The notes under the pieces were generated by a model, which saw only the letters and a program-made list of their open reading frames with translations, was not told where the DNA came from and did no database searches. DNA of 48,748 bases from Desulfonauticus sp. (GTDB taxonomy: Bacteria > Desulfobacterota > Desulfovibrionia > Desulfovibrionales > Desulfonatronovibrionaceae). This document shows, piece after piece, positions 18,150-27,235 of the stretch (position 1 is the stretch's first letter; every line of letters starts with the position of its first letter). The stretch is from contig JAUZRP010000004.1 of the NCBI GenBank assembly GCA_030950395.1, forward strand, positions 1 through 48,748, read 5' to 3'. A program made the translations under genes and the position numbers.

Positions 18150-18329
18150 ATGTTACATGGAGAAACTGTTCATAGTATGTTACCTCAGGATATCCCCTGG
18201 TGGTCTCCAGATTATGCTATATTTTTTGGGGTGCTTTATGCCGTGTTACTTACCATAGGTTCTGGAGTAGGTTTGGTAGTGTTAAGATCTTTAATCCAAA
18301 CTTGGAAAGAACAAAGACATAACAGCTAA
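18150..18329 (+). CDS. Small single-pass membrane protein (59 residues), unknown function
   Basis: ATG at 18150 with a TTGGAGGG ribosome binding site encodes 59 residues. After a short N-terminal segment with PQDIPWWSPDY comes one hydrophobic helix (about residues 22-46, AIFFGVLYAVLLTIGSGVGL and onward) and then a polar, basic tail TWKEQRHNS. The gene lies 16 nt after HU and is closed by a terminator at 18389-18434, so it is probably cotranscribed with HU. The proline/tryptophan segment before the helix recalls small subunits of membrane oxidoreductases, but that is no more than a resemblance. I do not recognise a family. Confidence 0.75.
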   Translation: MLHGETVHSMLPQDIPWWSPDYAIFFGVLYAVLLTIGSGVGLVVLRSLIQTWKEQRHNS

Positions 18330-18388
18330 TTTTTAATTATTAACTTGTTGCTGAAACAGTTTTTAAAACCGATAAATTACTGAAATTT

Positions 18389-18434
18389 AGACAGGAGGGA
18401 AGAAAGATATTTTTCTTGCCTTCTGTCTTTTCTT
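18389..18434 (+). terminator. Hairpin terminator after HU/small membrane protein
   Basis: AGACAG at 18389-18394 pairs with CTGTCT at 18423-18428, and the arms continue inward as GAGGGAAGAAA opposite TTTTCTTGCCTT with one mismatch. A T-rich run follows. It ends the HU transcript before rpsU. Confidence 0.75.
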
Positions 18435-18480
18435 TTTTTAAAAGATAAAGTTTACATTAAATAAAAGGGGGTGATTTTTT

Positions 18481-18681
18481 TTGTCAGAAGTATTTTTGAG
18501 TGGAGAAGATAATTTTGAATATGCTTTGAGAAAGTTTAAAAAACAAGTAGAAAAGGCAGGTGTGTTGTCTGAGTTAAAGAAAAGACAACACTATGAAAAG
18601 CCTGGTGTTAGACGCAGAAAAAAAGAAGCTGCTGCTAGAAAGCGTTTGATGAAAAAATTGCGCAAGTTAAAACTTATTTAG
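18481..18681 (+). CDS. rpsU: Ribosomal protein S21 (bS21), TTG start
   Basis: A 66-residue basic protein of the 30S platform near the anti-Shine-Dalgarno end of 16S r[42 protein letters not shown] and the lysine-rich C terminus are the S21 pattern. The TTG at 18481 follows AGGGGGTGA with a T-run between. The order rpsU, mutS2, dnaG, rpoD resembles the macromolecular-synthesis operon (rpsU-dnaG-rpoD) with mutS2 inserted. Confidence 0.95.
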   Translation: MSEVFLSGEDNFEYALRKFKKQVEKAGVLSELKKRQHYEKPGVRRRKKEAAARKRLMKKLRKLKLI

Positions 18682-18757
18682 TTTCTCCAAGCAGAGCGTT
18701 TTTGAATTTTTTTCAAAATCGTTCAGGTTAGGTTTATTCGTTTGTTTTCGAATTAAA

Positions 18758-18800
18758 AGGTGGGGTAAGCATCTATCCTCTCCCCACCTCAACTTTTATC
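18758..18800 (+). terminator. Probable hairpin terminator/attenuator between rpsU and mutS2
   Basis: AGGTGGGG (18758-18765) pairs perfectly with CCCCACCT (18782-18789), giving an 8-bp GC-rich stem with a 16-nt loop, followed by an imperfect T-rich stretch (TTTTATCTT). It could terminate some rpsU transcripts before mutS2. The weak T tract makes full termination uncertain. Confidence 0.55.
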
Positions 18801-18824
18801 TTAATTAATCAACAGACAAAATGT

Positions 18825-21098
18825 ATGCACTCCAAGACAATTAAGTATTTGGAGCTAGATAAAGTGCTCCGATTTTTTTCTTCTGAGGCCACGTCAGAAG
18901 AAGGCAAGGCCTATTTTTTGTCTTTACGTCCTGATTTAGATTTTTGGGATGTTTTATATGCCCAAAAGTTATTAGAATCTTTTTTTCAGGCTGTAAAATA
19001 CAAACCTCTTAGTGTAGATTTTTTTCCCTCTTTAAAAGGTGTATTTAAAAATCTGGTAAGAGAGAATTATGTTTTTGATTTAGAAGATGTGTGGGGGCTA
19101 GAGGTATTTTTTCGATCTCAAGAGAAGATTTTTGATTGGTTAGAGCAAGTAACTATATTTTTTAAAGATATAGAGGACTTTGAACAAAAGAAAGTCTGTC
19201 CTTTTCGTTTGAAACAGGCTATTTTTCGATGTGTTGGAGAAAATGGAGAACTAAAAGATGAAAGCTCGCCTGCTTTATTAGAAGTAAGACAGGCCATATA
19301 CAACATCCAAAAGCGTTGCACCAAAAAGATCGAAGAGTTTTTTCAGCAAAATAAAATATCACATTACCTTCAGGACGAGTTTTTAACTATTTCCTCCGAT
19401 AGATATGTAATTCCTTTAAAAGCTAATTTTAAAGGAAAAATCGATGGTATTATCCATGATTACTCTCAAACAGGGGAGACCTGTTATTTAGAGCCATTTT
19501 TTTTAATAGAATTAAATAACCAATTACAACAACTTAAATTAGAAGAAAAAATACAGGAAAGGGCAGTTTTAGAATATCTCACCAATTTGGCCAGACAGGA
19601 ACAAAGCGATTTAGTTAAGTGTTATAATTTTGTGGTACAAATAGATGTTTATCTTGCTAAGGTAAAGGCTGGTTTAAAGATAGGGGCCGTGCCTTTGGCT
19701 TTTAATGAACAGGGGCGTTTAAGTTTAAAAGAAGTTAGACATCCTTTATTGGCCTTTTTAGGCCAAAAAGTAGTGCCTGTAGATATCGAGCTTAAGTCTG
19801 AGCAAAAAGGTCTTATTATAACAGGAGGTAATGCAGGGGGGAAGACTGTTTGTCTAAAGACTCTTGGCCTCACAGCTTTAATGGTGGCGTGTGGTTTGCC
19901 TGTTTGTTGTGCAAAAAATAGTCAATTGCCCTATTTTAAGCAGGTTTTTGCTATAATGGGGGATGAACAAAATCTGGAAGAGAGTTTGAGCACTTTTACT
20001 GCTCAGATAGAGCTATTAAAGACTTATTTACAAAATCTCGACCAACATACACTGGTAATCCTAGATGAATTTGGCACAGGTACAGATCCAACCCAGGGTG
20101 CAGCTTTAGCTCAGGCAGTGGTGGAATACATTTTAGAGCAAGGAGCCTGGGTGGTCTGTGCTACACATTTTCCGGGTCTAAAGGTTTATGGTTTAACCAG
20201 CAATGACTTGCGAGTGTGTTCTGTTTTGTTTGATCCAGAAACCAAAAGGCCTCTTTATAAGTTGCTTTACGATCAGGTAGGGGCAAGTTTTGCTTTTCAG
20301 GTAGCCAAAGCTAAAGGATTGCCTGAAGTTATTTTGGAAAAGGCCGAAAAGATTTTAGGTACTCAAGGAGAAAAAGAAACTCTTTTATTGGAACGTCTAA
20401 ATTCTTTAGTTTGGAAAAAAGAACAAGAGTTATCAGATTTTAGAGTAAAAAAGGATAAGATTGTTACCAGGCTGAAAGATGCTCTAACACAGATTCGGCA
20501 TAGATATAAAACTTTAGAACAAGAGGTGCAAAGAGCAAAGCAAAAGATTTTGCAGGAATGGAAAGAACAAAAAATATCTCGCAAGAAAGCCATTGAAACT
20601 TTAAGTAAACTTCAGTCTGAGTTGAAACAGGAGAAAAAAACGACCAAGCAAGACTTTTCTTTAGCTGTGGGGGATAAGTGTTTGTATGTTCCTTGGGATA
20701 AGCAAGCCAAAGTTATTGGGTTTGATGCTAAAAAGCAGCAATATAAGCTTGATCTGGGAGGGATTATTGTCTGGACCCAAAAAACAGATCTTGCCCCCTG
20801 GCACAAAATCAGGGAGCCAAAAAATGGTCAGGTAGTGGTTCAGGTAGAAGGACAATCTTTGTGGCGATTGGATGTTAGAGGGTTTAGAGTGGATGAGGCG
20901 TTAATAGAAGTGGACAAATATTTGGATAGAGCAGTGTTAAAATCCAGAAAAATAGTTGAAATTGTCCACGGCAAAGGAGCTGGTATTTTAAAACAAGCTA
21001 TTCATAATAGTTTGCGTAACCATCCTCTGGTGGCCCAATTTTATTTGGCTCCTTTAGAGCAGGGTGGGGATGGAGTTACTCTTGTGGAGCTTAAGTAA
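18825..21098 (+). CDS. mutS2: Endonuclease MutS2
   Basis: MutS-related ATPase with a C-terminal Smr nuclease domain; family members limit recombination or act on stalled ribosomes. It has 757 residues. The Walker A region is ITGGNAGGKTVCLKT (about 331-345), Walker B LVILDEFGTGTDP (about 411-423), then ATHFPGLK; a coiled coil spans about 510-620. The Smr domain at about 683-757 starts with LDVRGFRVDEAL and contains IVEIVHGKGAG. The P-loop differs from the usual GPNTGGKT by GG for GP and A for T. No strong ribosome binding site is visible before the ATG; another ATG, out of frame, is 4 nt upstream. The stop adjoins the TTG of dnaG. Confidence 0.96.
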   Translation: MHSKTIKYLELDKVLRFFSSEATSEEGKAYFLSLRPDLDFWDVLYAQKLLESFFQAVKYKPLSVDFFPSLKGVFKNLVRENYVFDLEDVWGLEVFFRSQEKIFDWLEQVTIFFKDIEDFEQKKVCPFRLKQAIFRCVGENGELKDESSPALLEVRQAIYNIQKRCTKKIEEFFQQNKISHYLQDEFLTISSDRYVIPLKANFKGKIDGIIHDYSQTGETCYLEPFFLIELNNQLQQLKLEEKIQERAVLEYLTNLARQEQSDLVKCYNFVVQIDVYLAKVKAGLKIGAVPLAFNEQGRLSLKEVRHPLLAFLGQKVVPVDIELKSEQKGLIITGGNAGGKTVCLKTLGLTALMVACGLPVCCAKNSQLPYFKQVFAIMGDEQNLEESLSTFTAQIELLKTYLQNLDQHTLVILDEFGTGTDPTQGAALAQAVVEYILEQGAWVVCATHFPGLKVYGLTSNDLRVCSVLFDPETKRPLYKLLYDQVGASFAFQVAKAKGLPEVILEKAEKILGTQGEKETLLLERLNSLVWKKEQELSDFRVKKDKIVTRLKDALTQIRHRYKTLEQEVQRAKQKILQEWKEQKISRKKAIETLSKLQSELKQEKKTTKQDFSLAVGDKCLYVPWDKQAKVIGFDAKKQQYKLDLGGIIVWTQKTDLAPWHKIREPKNGQVVVQVEGQSLWRLDVRGFRVDEALIEVDKYLDRAVLKSRKIVEIVHGKGAGILKQAIHNSLRNHPLVAQFYLAPLEQGGDGVTLVELK

Positions 21099-22778
21099 TT
21101 GGCTAACTTAGATTTTGAGCAGCTTATTGAAGAAATAAAGCAAAGGTTGGACATTGTAGAGATAATAGGGCGTTATGTGCAGTTAAGACAGGTGGGCACA
21201 AGATGGGTAGGTCCGTGTCCTTTTCATCAAGAGACCAAACCATCTTTTAACGTTAGCCCTGATAAGGGCTTTTTTTATTGTTTTGGCTGTCAGGCTGCTG
21301 GAGATGTTATCCATTTTTATCAACGCATTAACGGGTTAGAATTTAAAGAAGCTTTAGAAGAGTTGGCCCAAGAAGCAGGAGTTAGTTTAAACTATAATAA
21401 GGTAAAAAAAACTTCTGGTGGTTTAAAAAAACAATTTTATTTTTTGCACAGAGTGGCCAAAGAATTTTTTAGGCAAAATTTGGAAGGCAATTTAGGGCAC
21501 GTTGCCAGAAAATACTTGAATCAAAGAAAAATTTCTCCTGAAGTAAGTTCTAAATTTGAATTAGGTTATAGTCTTGATGCCTGGCAGGGATTGGAAAATT
21601 ATTTTAGGACTCACAAGCTGGATATTGAACAAGCTATCTTGTGTGGTTTGTTGGTAAAAAATGAAAAGGGGCGCATTTACGATAGATTTAGAAATAGACT
21701 AATGTTTCCCATTTTAGATTATCAGGGTAGGGTAGTTGCTTTTGGAGCGAGAGCTTTAGGAAATGATGAGCCTAAGTATTTGAACAGTAGTGAAAGTGTA
21801 ATTTATAAAAAAGGTGAACATCTGTATGGACTATACCAGGCAAGGCCTTACATTATAAAGACAAAGAGTGTTATTCTGACAGAAGGATATATAGATGTGC
21901 TTTCTTTGGTTCAAGCAGGTTATGCCAATGCCTGTGCGATTTTGGGCACCAGTCTTACTGAACAACAGGTATTTAGATTGGCTCAGTGTGCTTCAAAAGT
22001 AATTTTGCTTTTGGATGGAGATAGTGCCGGGTTAAAAGCTGCTTTGCGTAGTGCGGAGATGATTTTAAGTAAGGGGCTGGAATGTGAAGTTGCTGTTTTG
22101 CCTGAGGGTGAAGACGCTGATAGTTTTTTAAAGCAACATGGCCCAGAGGCCCTTCAAGATATCTTGCATAGAGCTAGTTCTGGGCTTGATTATTGCTTAA
22201 AAATGCTTAGAGAAAATAAATCACCAGGGGGGCAGCTCCAATGGGTGGATAATTTTTTGTCTCGGATATCTGATTTCAAACTAAAAGCCTATTATTTACC
22301 CAAGATAGCCTATGGCTTGGGACTTAGCGAGCAGGAGTTGCGCCAAGCTATCCAACAAAAAAATTATGAACACCAGGCAGAGACTTTAATTCAGGAATTT
22401 TCTAGCTGGGATCAGGATGTTTTATCTTTGGCAGTAGTTTTTCCTGAAGAAACTAGGATCCTGGCCCAGGCAGGGATAAGTAATTTTTTTCATTCTAAGC
22501 AGGCCAAACAGTTGTGGGAAAAATTAATTTTGCCTGATTTTGAAGACAGTATTTTAACAGAGCAAGAACGTAGGTTTTATGTTCAGGTCAAGCTGTATTT
22601 TGAAGAACAGATCAAAAAAAATAAAGATAATATTGTTCAAGAAATATTGAAGCGTTTAAAAGAGAAAAAAAACAAAATGGAGCGAGAGAATTTACTTTTG
22701 GCTTTAAAAAATGCTCAAATAAAAGGTAATCAAGAAGAAATAAAAAGAATTTTATCTTTATTGCAAAAAAGTAGTTAG
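21099..22778 (+). CDS. dnaG: DNA primase, TTG start
   Basis: Synthesises RNA primers for replication. The N-terminal CHC2 zinc domain has C40, H43, C61 and C64 (CPFHQETKPSF and FYCFGC). The RNA-polymerase core follows (KYLNQRKISPEV, NRLMFPILD, GRVVAFGARAL, EPKYLNSSE), then the TOPRIM site with LTEGYIDVLSLVQAGY and ILLLDGDSAGLKAA. A helical helicase-binding region fills the C terminus. The length of 559 residues is within the usual range. The TTG start comes directly after the mutS2 stop, with a GGAG just upstream. Confidence 0.97.
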   Translation: MANLDFEQLIEEIKQRLDIVEIIGRYVQLRQVGTRWVGPCPFHQETKPSFNVSPDKGFFYCFGCQAAGDVIHFYQRINGLEFKEALEELAQEAGVSLNYNKVKKTSGGLKKQFYFLHRVAKEFFRQNLEGNLGHVARKYLNQRKISPEVSSKFELGYSLDAWQGLENYFRTHKLDIEQAILCGLLVKNEKGRIYDRFRNRLMFPILDYQGRVVAFGARALGNDEPKYLNSSESVIYKKGEHLYGLYQARPYIIKTKSVILTEGYIDVLSLVQAGYANACAILGTSLTEQQVFRLAQCASKVILLLDGDSAGLKAALRSAEMILSKGLECEVAVLPEGEDADSFLKQHGPEALQDILHRASSGLDYCLKMLRENKSPGGQLQWVDNFLSRISDFKLKAYYLPKIAYGLGLSEQELRQAIQQKNYEHQAETLIQEFSSWDQDVLSLAVVFPEETRILAQAGISNFFHSKQAKQLWEKLILPDFEDSILTEQERRFYVQVKLYFEEQIKKNKDNIVQEILKRLKEKKNKMERENLLLALKNAQIKGNQEEIKRILSLLQKSS

Positions 22779-22850
22779 TGGCAATGGGTGATTAGGAGCA
22801 ATTTAGGCAGAGTGCCTACAAATCAAAATGCAATATAGAAGGGGGAATTT

Positions 22851-24599
22851 ATGAAATCCTTAAAAGATGTGCAACAGATCAAGTCTCTTATTGCAGAGGG
22901 AAAGAAAAAAGGGTTTTTGACTTTTGAAGAACTCAATAAGGCCTTGCCTAAAGATGTAAATACTCCTGAACAAATAGAAGAGATTATCGATATTTTTGAT
23001 CAATTGGATATTATTGTGGTGGATGAAAAGGCGGGAAGGCCCGTATGCGTGGTTCCAGAGGATACTAGTGAATTTATAGAAACTGTACCTGAAGAAGATG
23101 ATCTGGAAATGGTTGGGGGTAGAGATCCTGTGCGAATGTATTTGAAGGAAATGGGCTCTGTTGGTTTATTGGATAGAGAAGGGGAAGTGGCTATTGCTAA
23201 AAATATAGAATCCGGAGAATTGGAAGTTCTTTATGCTTTAATTGAGATTCCAGTGATTGTAGAAGAATTAATAAAAGTTGGAGAAGACTTAAAAAAAGAG
23301 CGTATTAAGTTAAAAGAAGTGGTTAAAACAATAGAAGAAGATGATCCAGAAGAAGAAGAAATGAACCAAAAGCAAAGAGTTATTAAGTATTTAGACGAAA
23401 TAAAGGCTATTTATAGGAAAAAGAAAAGTATTTACAATAGGTTAAACGATTGTGCTACGTTAGATAAAAGAGTTTATGCTATTCAGAAAAGGATTTTAGA
23501 TTATAAAGAAGAAATAGTCTCTAGATTAGTGGCTATAAAGTTGGAGAAAACTCTTATTGATAGACTAATTGAATTAGTAAGAGACTATGTTCGTCAAATG
23601 CATAATTGTATGCGCGATATTAGTGCTTATATTATTTCTCTGGGTAAGACTCAGGAAGAGATTTTTGAATTGTTTTCTAAGGTAGATAATCGAGAGATCA
23701 ATCCTGTAGTAGCTGCAGATGAGTTGAATATGACTGTAGAAGAGCTATTTTCTTTTAAGGAAATGATTTATGCTAAAAAAGAGATTTTAGAGTGTTTGGA
23801 AGAAAAGTGTAAACACGATGTTTATGAGCTAGAGGAAGTTTTGTGGAGGATTGAAAAGGGATACAAAGATGCCTTGGGAGCCAAACAAGAGCTCATTAGA
23901 GCCAATTTAAGATTGGTGGTTAGTATTGCCAAAAAATATACTAATAGGGGCTTACAATTTTTAGACCTTATTCAGGAAGGCAATATTGGCTTGATGAAAG
24001 CAGTGGACAAATTTGAATATCAAAGAGGTTACAAGTTTTCTACCTATGCTACCTGGTGGATTAGACAGGCTATTACTCGGGCTATAGCAGATCAAGCTAG
24101 AACCATTAGAATACCTGTACATATGATTGAGACCATAAATAAATTGGTCAGGACTTCTAGGTATCTGGTGCAGGAATTGGGGCGAGAACCCACTCCAGAA
24201 GAAATAGCAGAAAGAATGGACTATCCTGTGGACAAAGTAAAAAAAGTACTCCGTATAGCTAAGGAGCCTATCTCTCTGGAGACTCCTATTGGGGACGAAG
24301 AAGATAGTAGTTTGGGTGATTTTATTGAGGATAAAAAGGCAGTTGCTCCAGCCGAAGAAGTAGTTCATACTAAGTTGGCTGAGTTAATAGAGCAATTGTT
24401 GTCAGAACTTACTCCAAGAGAAGAGCAGGTGTTGAGAAAACGCTTTGGCATAGGAGAAAAATCTGATCACACTTTAGAAGAGGTGGGCAAATTGTTCAAT
24501 GTTACCAGAGAGAGGATTAGACAGATAGAAGCCAAAGCTCTGCGTAAGTTAAGACATCCTATGCGCAGTAGTTGTTTAAAATCTTATTATGAAAATTAG
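22851..24599 (+). CDS. rpoD: Primary sigma factor RpoD (sigma-70)
   Basis: Housekeeping sigma factor, 582 residues. Region 1.1 is at the N terminus ([20 protein letters not shown]), region 1.2 contains [20 protein letters not shown], and a non-conserved insertion follows. Region 2 shows [20 protein letters not shown] and the -10 recognition [17 protein letters not shown]. Region 4 ends with the -35 recognition helix [21 protein letters not shown] strong AAGGGGG precedes the ATG. A small hairpin (TAGGCA-GAG-TGCCTA, 22804-22818) lies between dnaG and rpoD. Confidence 0.98.
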   Translation: MKSLKDVQQIKSLIAEGKKKGFLTFEELNKALPKDVNTPEQIEEIIDIFDQLDIIVVDEKAGRPVCVVPEDTSEFIETVPEEDDLEMVGGRDPVRMYLKEMGSVGLLDREGEVAIAKNIESGELEVLYALIEIPVIVEELIKVGEDLKKERIKLKEVVKTIEEDDPEEEEMNQKQRVIKYLDEIKAIYRKKKSIYNRLNDCATLDKRVYAIQKRILDYKEEIVSRLVAIKLEKTLIDRLIELVRDYVRQMHNCMRDISAYIISLGKTQEEIFELFSKVDNREINPVVAADELNMTVEELFSFKEMIYAKKEILECLEEKCKHDVYELEEVLWRIEKGYKDALGAKQELIRANLRLVVSIAKKYTNRGLQFLDLIQEGNIGLMKAVDKFEYQRGYKFSTYATWWIRQAITRAIADQARTIRIPVHMIETINKLVRTSRYLVQELGREPTPEEIAERMDYPVDKVKKVLRIAKEPISLETPIGDEEDSSLGDFIEDKKAVAPAEEVVHTKLAELIEQLLSELTPREEQVLRKRFGIGEKSDHTLEEVGKLFNVTRERIRQIEAKALRKLRHPMRSSCLKSYYEN

Positions 24600-24616
24600 A
24601 ATTGGTAGAAGTTTTT

Positions 24617-25255
24617 ATGGTGAAAAGAATTTTTGTTTTTTTTGTTTTAATTTTTATAAGTGTTAGCGTTGCTAGTAGTGCGTTTGTTAGAGTTAAGGTT
24701 GGAGGTATTGCAGATGGAGATACTCTTTTTTTAGAAAATAGACCCAATTTGCGTTTGATGTGTATTGATGCTCCTGAAATAGATCATGAGAGTGGGAAAA
24801 ATCAATATTATGCTTTGGCAGCAAGAGATTTCCTCTGGCGTTTGGTTAGAGGCAAGATCCTTTTTTTACGAGATGTAAAACACGATAGGTTTGGGAGAAT
24901 GTTGGCCCAGGCCTATTTGCCTGATGGAACGTGGCTAAATTTTTTATTGGTTAGAAAAGGATATGCTTTTTATTTTCCTCATAAACGAGAAAAATGCCTA
25001 AAAATTTTGCAGGCCCAGCGATGGGCCATGCAAGAAGAGGTAGGTTTTTGGAAAAAAATTTTACACTTGCCTTGCGCTTCTCAGGATTTTATAGGTAATA
25101 AAAGGTCTAGGCGGTTTCATACTCTTAGGTGCAAGTTTGGGAAAAGAATTTCTAGATTTAATAGAGTAATTTTTCACTCCTTGTATGCAGCTTTTTATCA
25201 AGGATATGCCCCAGCAAGATGTTGCACTGTATGGCCCATAGAGAGATTACCCTGA
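24617..25255 (+). CDS. Secreted thermonuclease-like (SNase-fold) protein
   Basis: Staphylococcal-nuclease-fold protein, 212 residues from ATG 24617. An N-terminal hydrophobic stretch (VKRIFVFFVLIFISVSVASS) looks like a signal peptide or anchor. The nuclease core shows GIADGDTLFL, RLMCIDAPEID, DRFGRMLAQAYLPDG, WLNFLLVRKGYAF: the DGDT, R-IDAPE and D-R-A motifs. The C-terminal piece FIGNKRSRRFHTLRCKFGKR and GYAPARCC resembles the metal-binding cysteine domain often fused to such nucleases. The frame is open from TTG 24602, three nt after rpoD, which is an alternative start. Probably degrades nucleic acid in the envelope. Confidence 0.82.
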   Translation: MVKRIFVFFVLIFISVSVASSAFVRVKVGGIADGDTLFLENRPNLRLMCIDAPEIDHESGKNQYYALAARDFLWRLVRGKILFLRDVKHDRFGRMLAQAYLPDGTWLNFLLVRKGYAFYFPHKREKCLKILQAQRWAMQEEVGFWKKILHLPCASQDFIGNKRSRRFHTLRCKFGKRISRFNRVIFHSLYAAFYQGYAPARCCTVWPIERLP

Positions 25256-25312
25256 GGAAAAATTTATAATATTGGGATAAAGATTGTCTTCCCCAATTAA
25301 GAGAGGTAAAAG

Positions 25313-25864
25313 ATGAAAAAAAAGTTCCTTTTAGTTTTGATTGTATTTTTGGGGATATTGGTAAGGATAACAGATTTAAAAGCACAAGGATTCACCAAGG
25401 CGGATCGGGAGCGTCTTATTCGTTTAGAGACCACGTTGCAGATGTTTATGGAGCAAACCAATAAACGGTTTGAAGATATGAATCAGAGATTTGCAGACAT
25501 GAATGTGCGATTTAAAGAATTGCGGGAAGATATAAACAAGAGATTTGAATTGATGGATAAGCGATTTGAACAGATGGATAAGCGATTTGAGCAAGTGGAT
25601 AAGCGATTTGAACAAGTGGATAAGCGATTTGAACAAATGATGGATTTTTTGTGGATGCTAACAGGTATATTTACCACTATGACTCTTGGAGTCATAGGTT
25701 TTGCCTACTGGGATAGAAGGACAACAATTAAAGTAGCCAAAGACGAGACTGTAAAAGAAATAGAAAGTGAAGGTAAGCTCAAAAATTTAATAAAGGCTTT
25801 AAGGGAATTAGCCAGAAGCGATCAGCAATTGGCCCATGTGCTTAGAAGTTTTGGCTTGTTATAA
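25313..25864 (+). CDS. Membrane-anchored coiled-coil protein with heptad repeats
   Basis: 183 residues, function not recognised. A hydrophobic signal-like N terminus (KFLLVLIVFLGILVRIT) is followed by a long coiled coil with repeated RFEQMDKRFEQVDKRF-type heptads (about residues 45-108). A membrane helix (FLWMLTGIFTTMTLGVIGFA, about 111-130) and a charged tail follow. The heptads are encoded by 21-bp tandem repeats. Similar small proteins with Lys-Arg-Phe-Glu heptads are widespread in bacteria, often with no known role. Ribosome binding site GAGAGG precedes the ATG. Confidence 0.8.
   Translation: MKKKFLLVLIVFLGILVRITDLKAQGFTKADRERLIRLETTLQMFMEQTNKRFEDMNQRFADMNVRFKELREDINKRFELMDKRFEQMDKRFEQVDKRFEQVDKRFEQMMDFLWMLTGIFTTMTLGVIGFAYWDRRTTIKVAKDETVKEIESEGKLKNLIKALRELARSDQQLAHVLRSFGLL
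25556..25639. repeat. Four tandem 21-bp repeats encoding coiled-coil heptads
   Basis: Four consecutive 21-bp units (25556, 25577, 25598, 25619) of the form GATAAGCGATTTGAACARRTG differ at only a few positions. Each encodes D-K-R-F-E-Q-M/V. More diverged units extend upstream to about 25466. Because the period is a multiple of three, copy number can change without frameshift. Confidence 0.92.
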
Positions 25865-25907
25865 AAAATCTAAACAGGATAAGTATTTTACCGTAAAGGA
25901 GAGATTT

Positions 25908-26102
25908 GTGAGTGAAGAAAAGTGGATAGTTATAGGAGAATTTGAGGATAAGGGAAGAGTAGAGCAAGAAAAATCCAGAATTACAGAAATAGCGCTGGAT
26001 TTAGGTTTAAATCCTGAAATGGTTATAAGTGTTCAAAAAAAAGACGATTTTTTTGAATTAACAATTCATCCCGAGTTTTTTGATTATTTTCAAAGAGTAT
26101 AG
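25908..26102 (+). CDS. Small hypothetical protein (64 residues), GTG start
   Basis: The frame is open from 25836, but GTG at 25908 has AAAGGAGAG just upstream and removes an overlap with the preceding gene, giving 64 residues. The product is soluble-looking and acidic: EEKWIVIGEFEDKGRVEQEK, then ITEIALDLGLNPEMVISVQK, DDFFELTIHPEFFDYF. Alternating hydrophobic pattern suggests an alpha-beta fold. No family recognised. Two nt before the next gene, so likely cotranscribed. Confidence 0.65.
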   Translation: MSEEKWIVIGEFEDKGRVEQEKSRITEIALDLGLNPEMVISVQKKDDFFELTIHPEFFDYFQRV

Positions 26103-26104
26103 CT

Positions 26105-26308
26105 ATGTCCAAGTGGAGATTTTGGCCTTTTGGTCCTGGTTATGAAGGTGGTTTTTGGTATGCTTTGAGTAAGTTTGCCTTAATCGCTGTTTTTTTGTTA
26201 ATTATTGTGGTTTACCTCAGGATTTTGTTTGGACCACGAGGTATTTTTAGAGAAGAGCCAGAGCGATATGTTCAAAGGGATAAAAAGAAAAGTAGAAAAA
26301 ATAAATAA
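26105..26308 (+). CDS. Small membrane protein (67 residues), unknown
   Basis: Begins MSKWRFWPFGPGYEGGFWYA, followed by one transmembrane helix (FALIAVFLLIIVVYLRILFG, about 24-43) and a basic, lysine-rich cytoplasmic tail. It starts 2 nt after the preceding small gene, so the pair is probably translated together. No family recognised; the aromatic and glycine-rich N terminus is distinctive. Confidence 0.68.
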   Translation: MSKWRFWPFGPGYEGGFWYALSKFALIAVFLLIIVVYLRILFGPRGIFREEPERYVQRDKKKSRKNK

Positions 26309-26404
26309 ATTTTAGTTAGCATGAAGCGTTAATAGGTGGTGTGGTTATAATTATAATAAGAGATTTATTGAGTTTTATTCAAACGTTATATTATTTTCAA
26401 GGCT

Positions 26405-27184
26405 ATGAAACTGACAATTGCTCCTTATCTTAGCTGGTTTCAGCAATATACAAAGAAATTTTATACCTCTGACAAATTAGAACAAAGACACATTTTTTTA
26501 AAAGAAGAGCATTCTTTACGCGTCTATGACAATGCTCTAAACATAGTTAAAGTAGAAAAATGTTCTGAAAAATTGAAATTTTGTGTAGAATTTGCATCTT
26601 TATTTCATGATCTAGGAAGGTTTGAACAATATAAACGATATAAAACATTTAAAGATAGTGAATCTGTTAATCATGCAGTATTGGGATACAATATTTTAAC
26701 ATCTCAAGATTTCTGGAAGGATTTGCCGGAGGAGTTTAAAAAATACATTGGTATAGCAATTCTTATGCACAATCGTTTGCACGTATCTCATAAATTTCCA
26801 GAAAATATTTCTTTTGTTATTAAAGTAGTTAGGGATGCAGATAAATTAGATATTTTTAGAGTTATTTTAGAACATCTTTTAAATTCACAAGATAATGAAG
26901 TGATCACTTTACATTTAGAAGATGACAAACAAAAAATAAGTCCAGAAATTATAGCAGACCTTGAGGCAGGTAAATTAGTAGATTATAACAAGATGAGGTA
27001 TGTAAATGACTTTAAGTTGTTGTTAGCTTCTTGGGTGTATGATTTTAATTTTGCTTATACTTATAAAACTGTTTTAGAACAAGGTTATCTGGAAAAACTT
27101 TTTTCTTTACTTCCAAATAGGTTAGAGGTTAGAAAAATTGAAAGTAGACTAACATGTTTTCTAAAGTGTGCTTGTGAAAAGTAA
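26405..27184 (+). CDS. HD-domain phosphohydrolase
   Basis: 259 residues with the HD superfamily pattern: a histidine in EEHSLRVYDNA (about 35), FASLFHDLGRFEQYKRY (HD pair, about 66-82), a histidine in VNHAVLGYN, LMHNRLH (about 119-125) and the late aspartate in KVVRDADKLDIFRVI (about 139-153). These are metal-binding residues of HD phosphohydrolases, so metal-dependent hydrolysis of a nucleotide or phosphoester is inferred; the substrate is unknown. The ATG at 26405 has only a weak AAGG upstream. It stands alone, with 96 nt before it and 51 nt after. Confidence 0.82.
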   Translation: MKLTIAPYLSWFQQYTKKFYTSDKLEQRHIFLKEEHSLRVYDNALNIVKVEKCSEKLKFCVEFASLFHDLGRFEQYKRYKTFKDSESVNHAVLGYNILTSQDFWKDLPEEFKKYIGIAILMHNRLHVSHKFPENISFVIKVVRDADKLDIFRVILEHLLNSQDNEVITLHLEDDKQKISPEIIADLEAGKLVDYNKMRYVNDFKLLLASWVYDFNFAYTYKTVLEQGYLEKLFSLLPNRLEVRKIESRLTCFLKCACEK

Positions 27185-27235
27185 GAAGAGGAGAGTTTTT
27201 TATACTTAAAAGTTATGAGCAATAAGGGGTGAAGG

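Noticed and set aside
23961-24368. Minus-strand open frame of 135 codons opposite rpoD
   Set aside because: Overlaps the conserved sigma regions 2-4 on the other strand; composition not protein-like.
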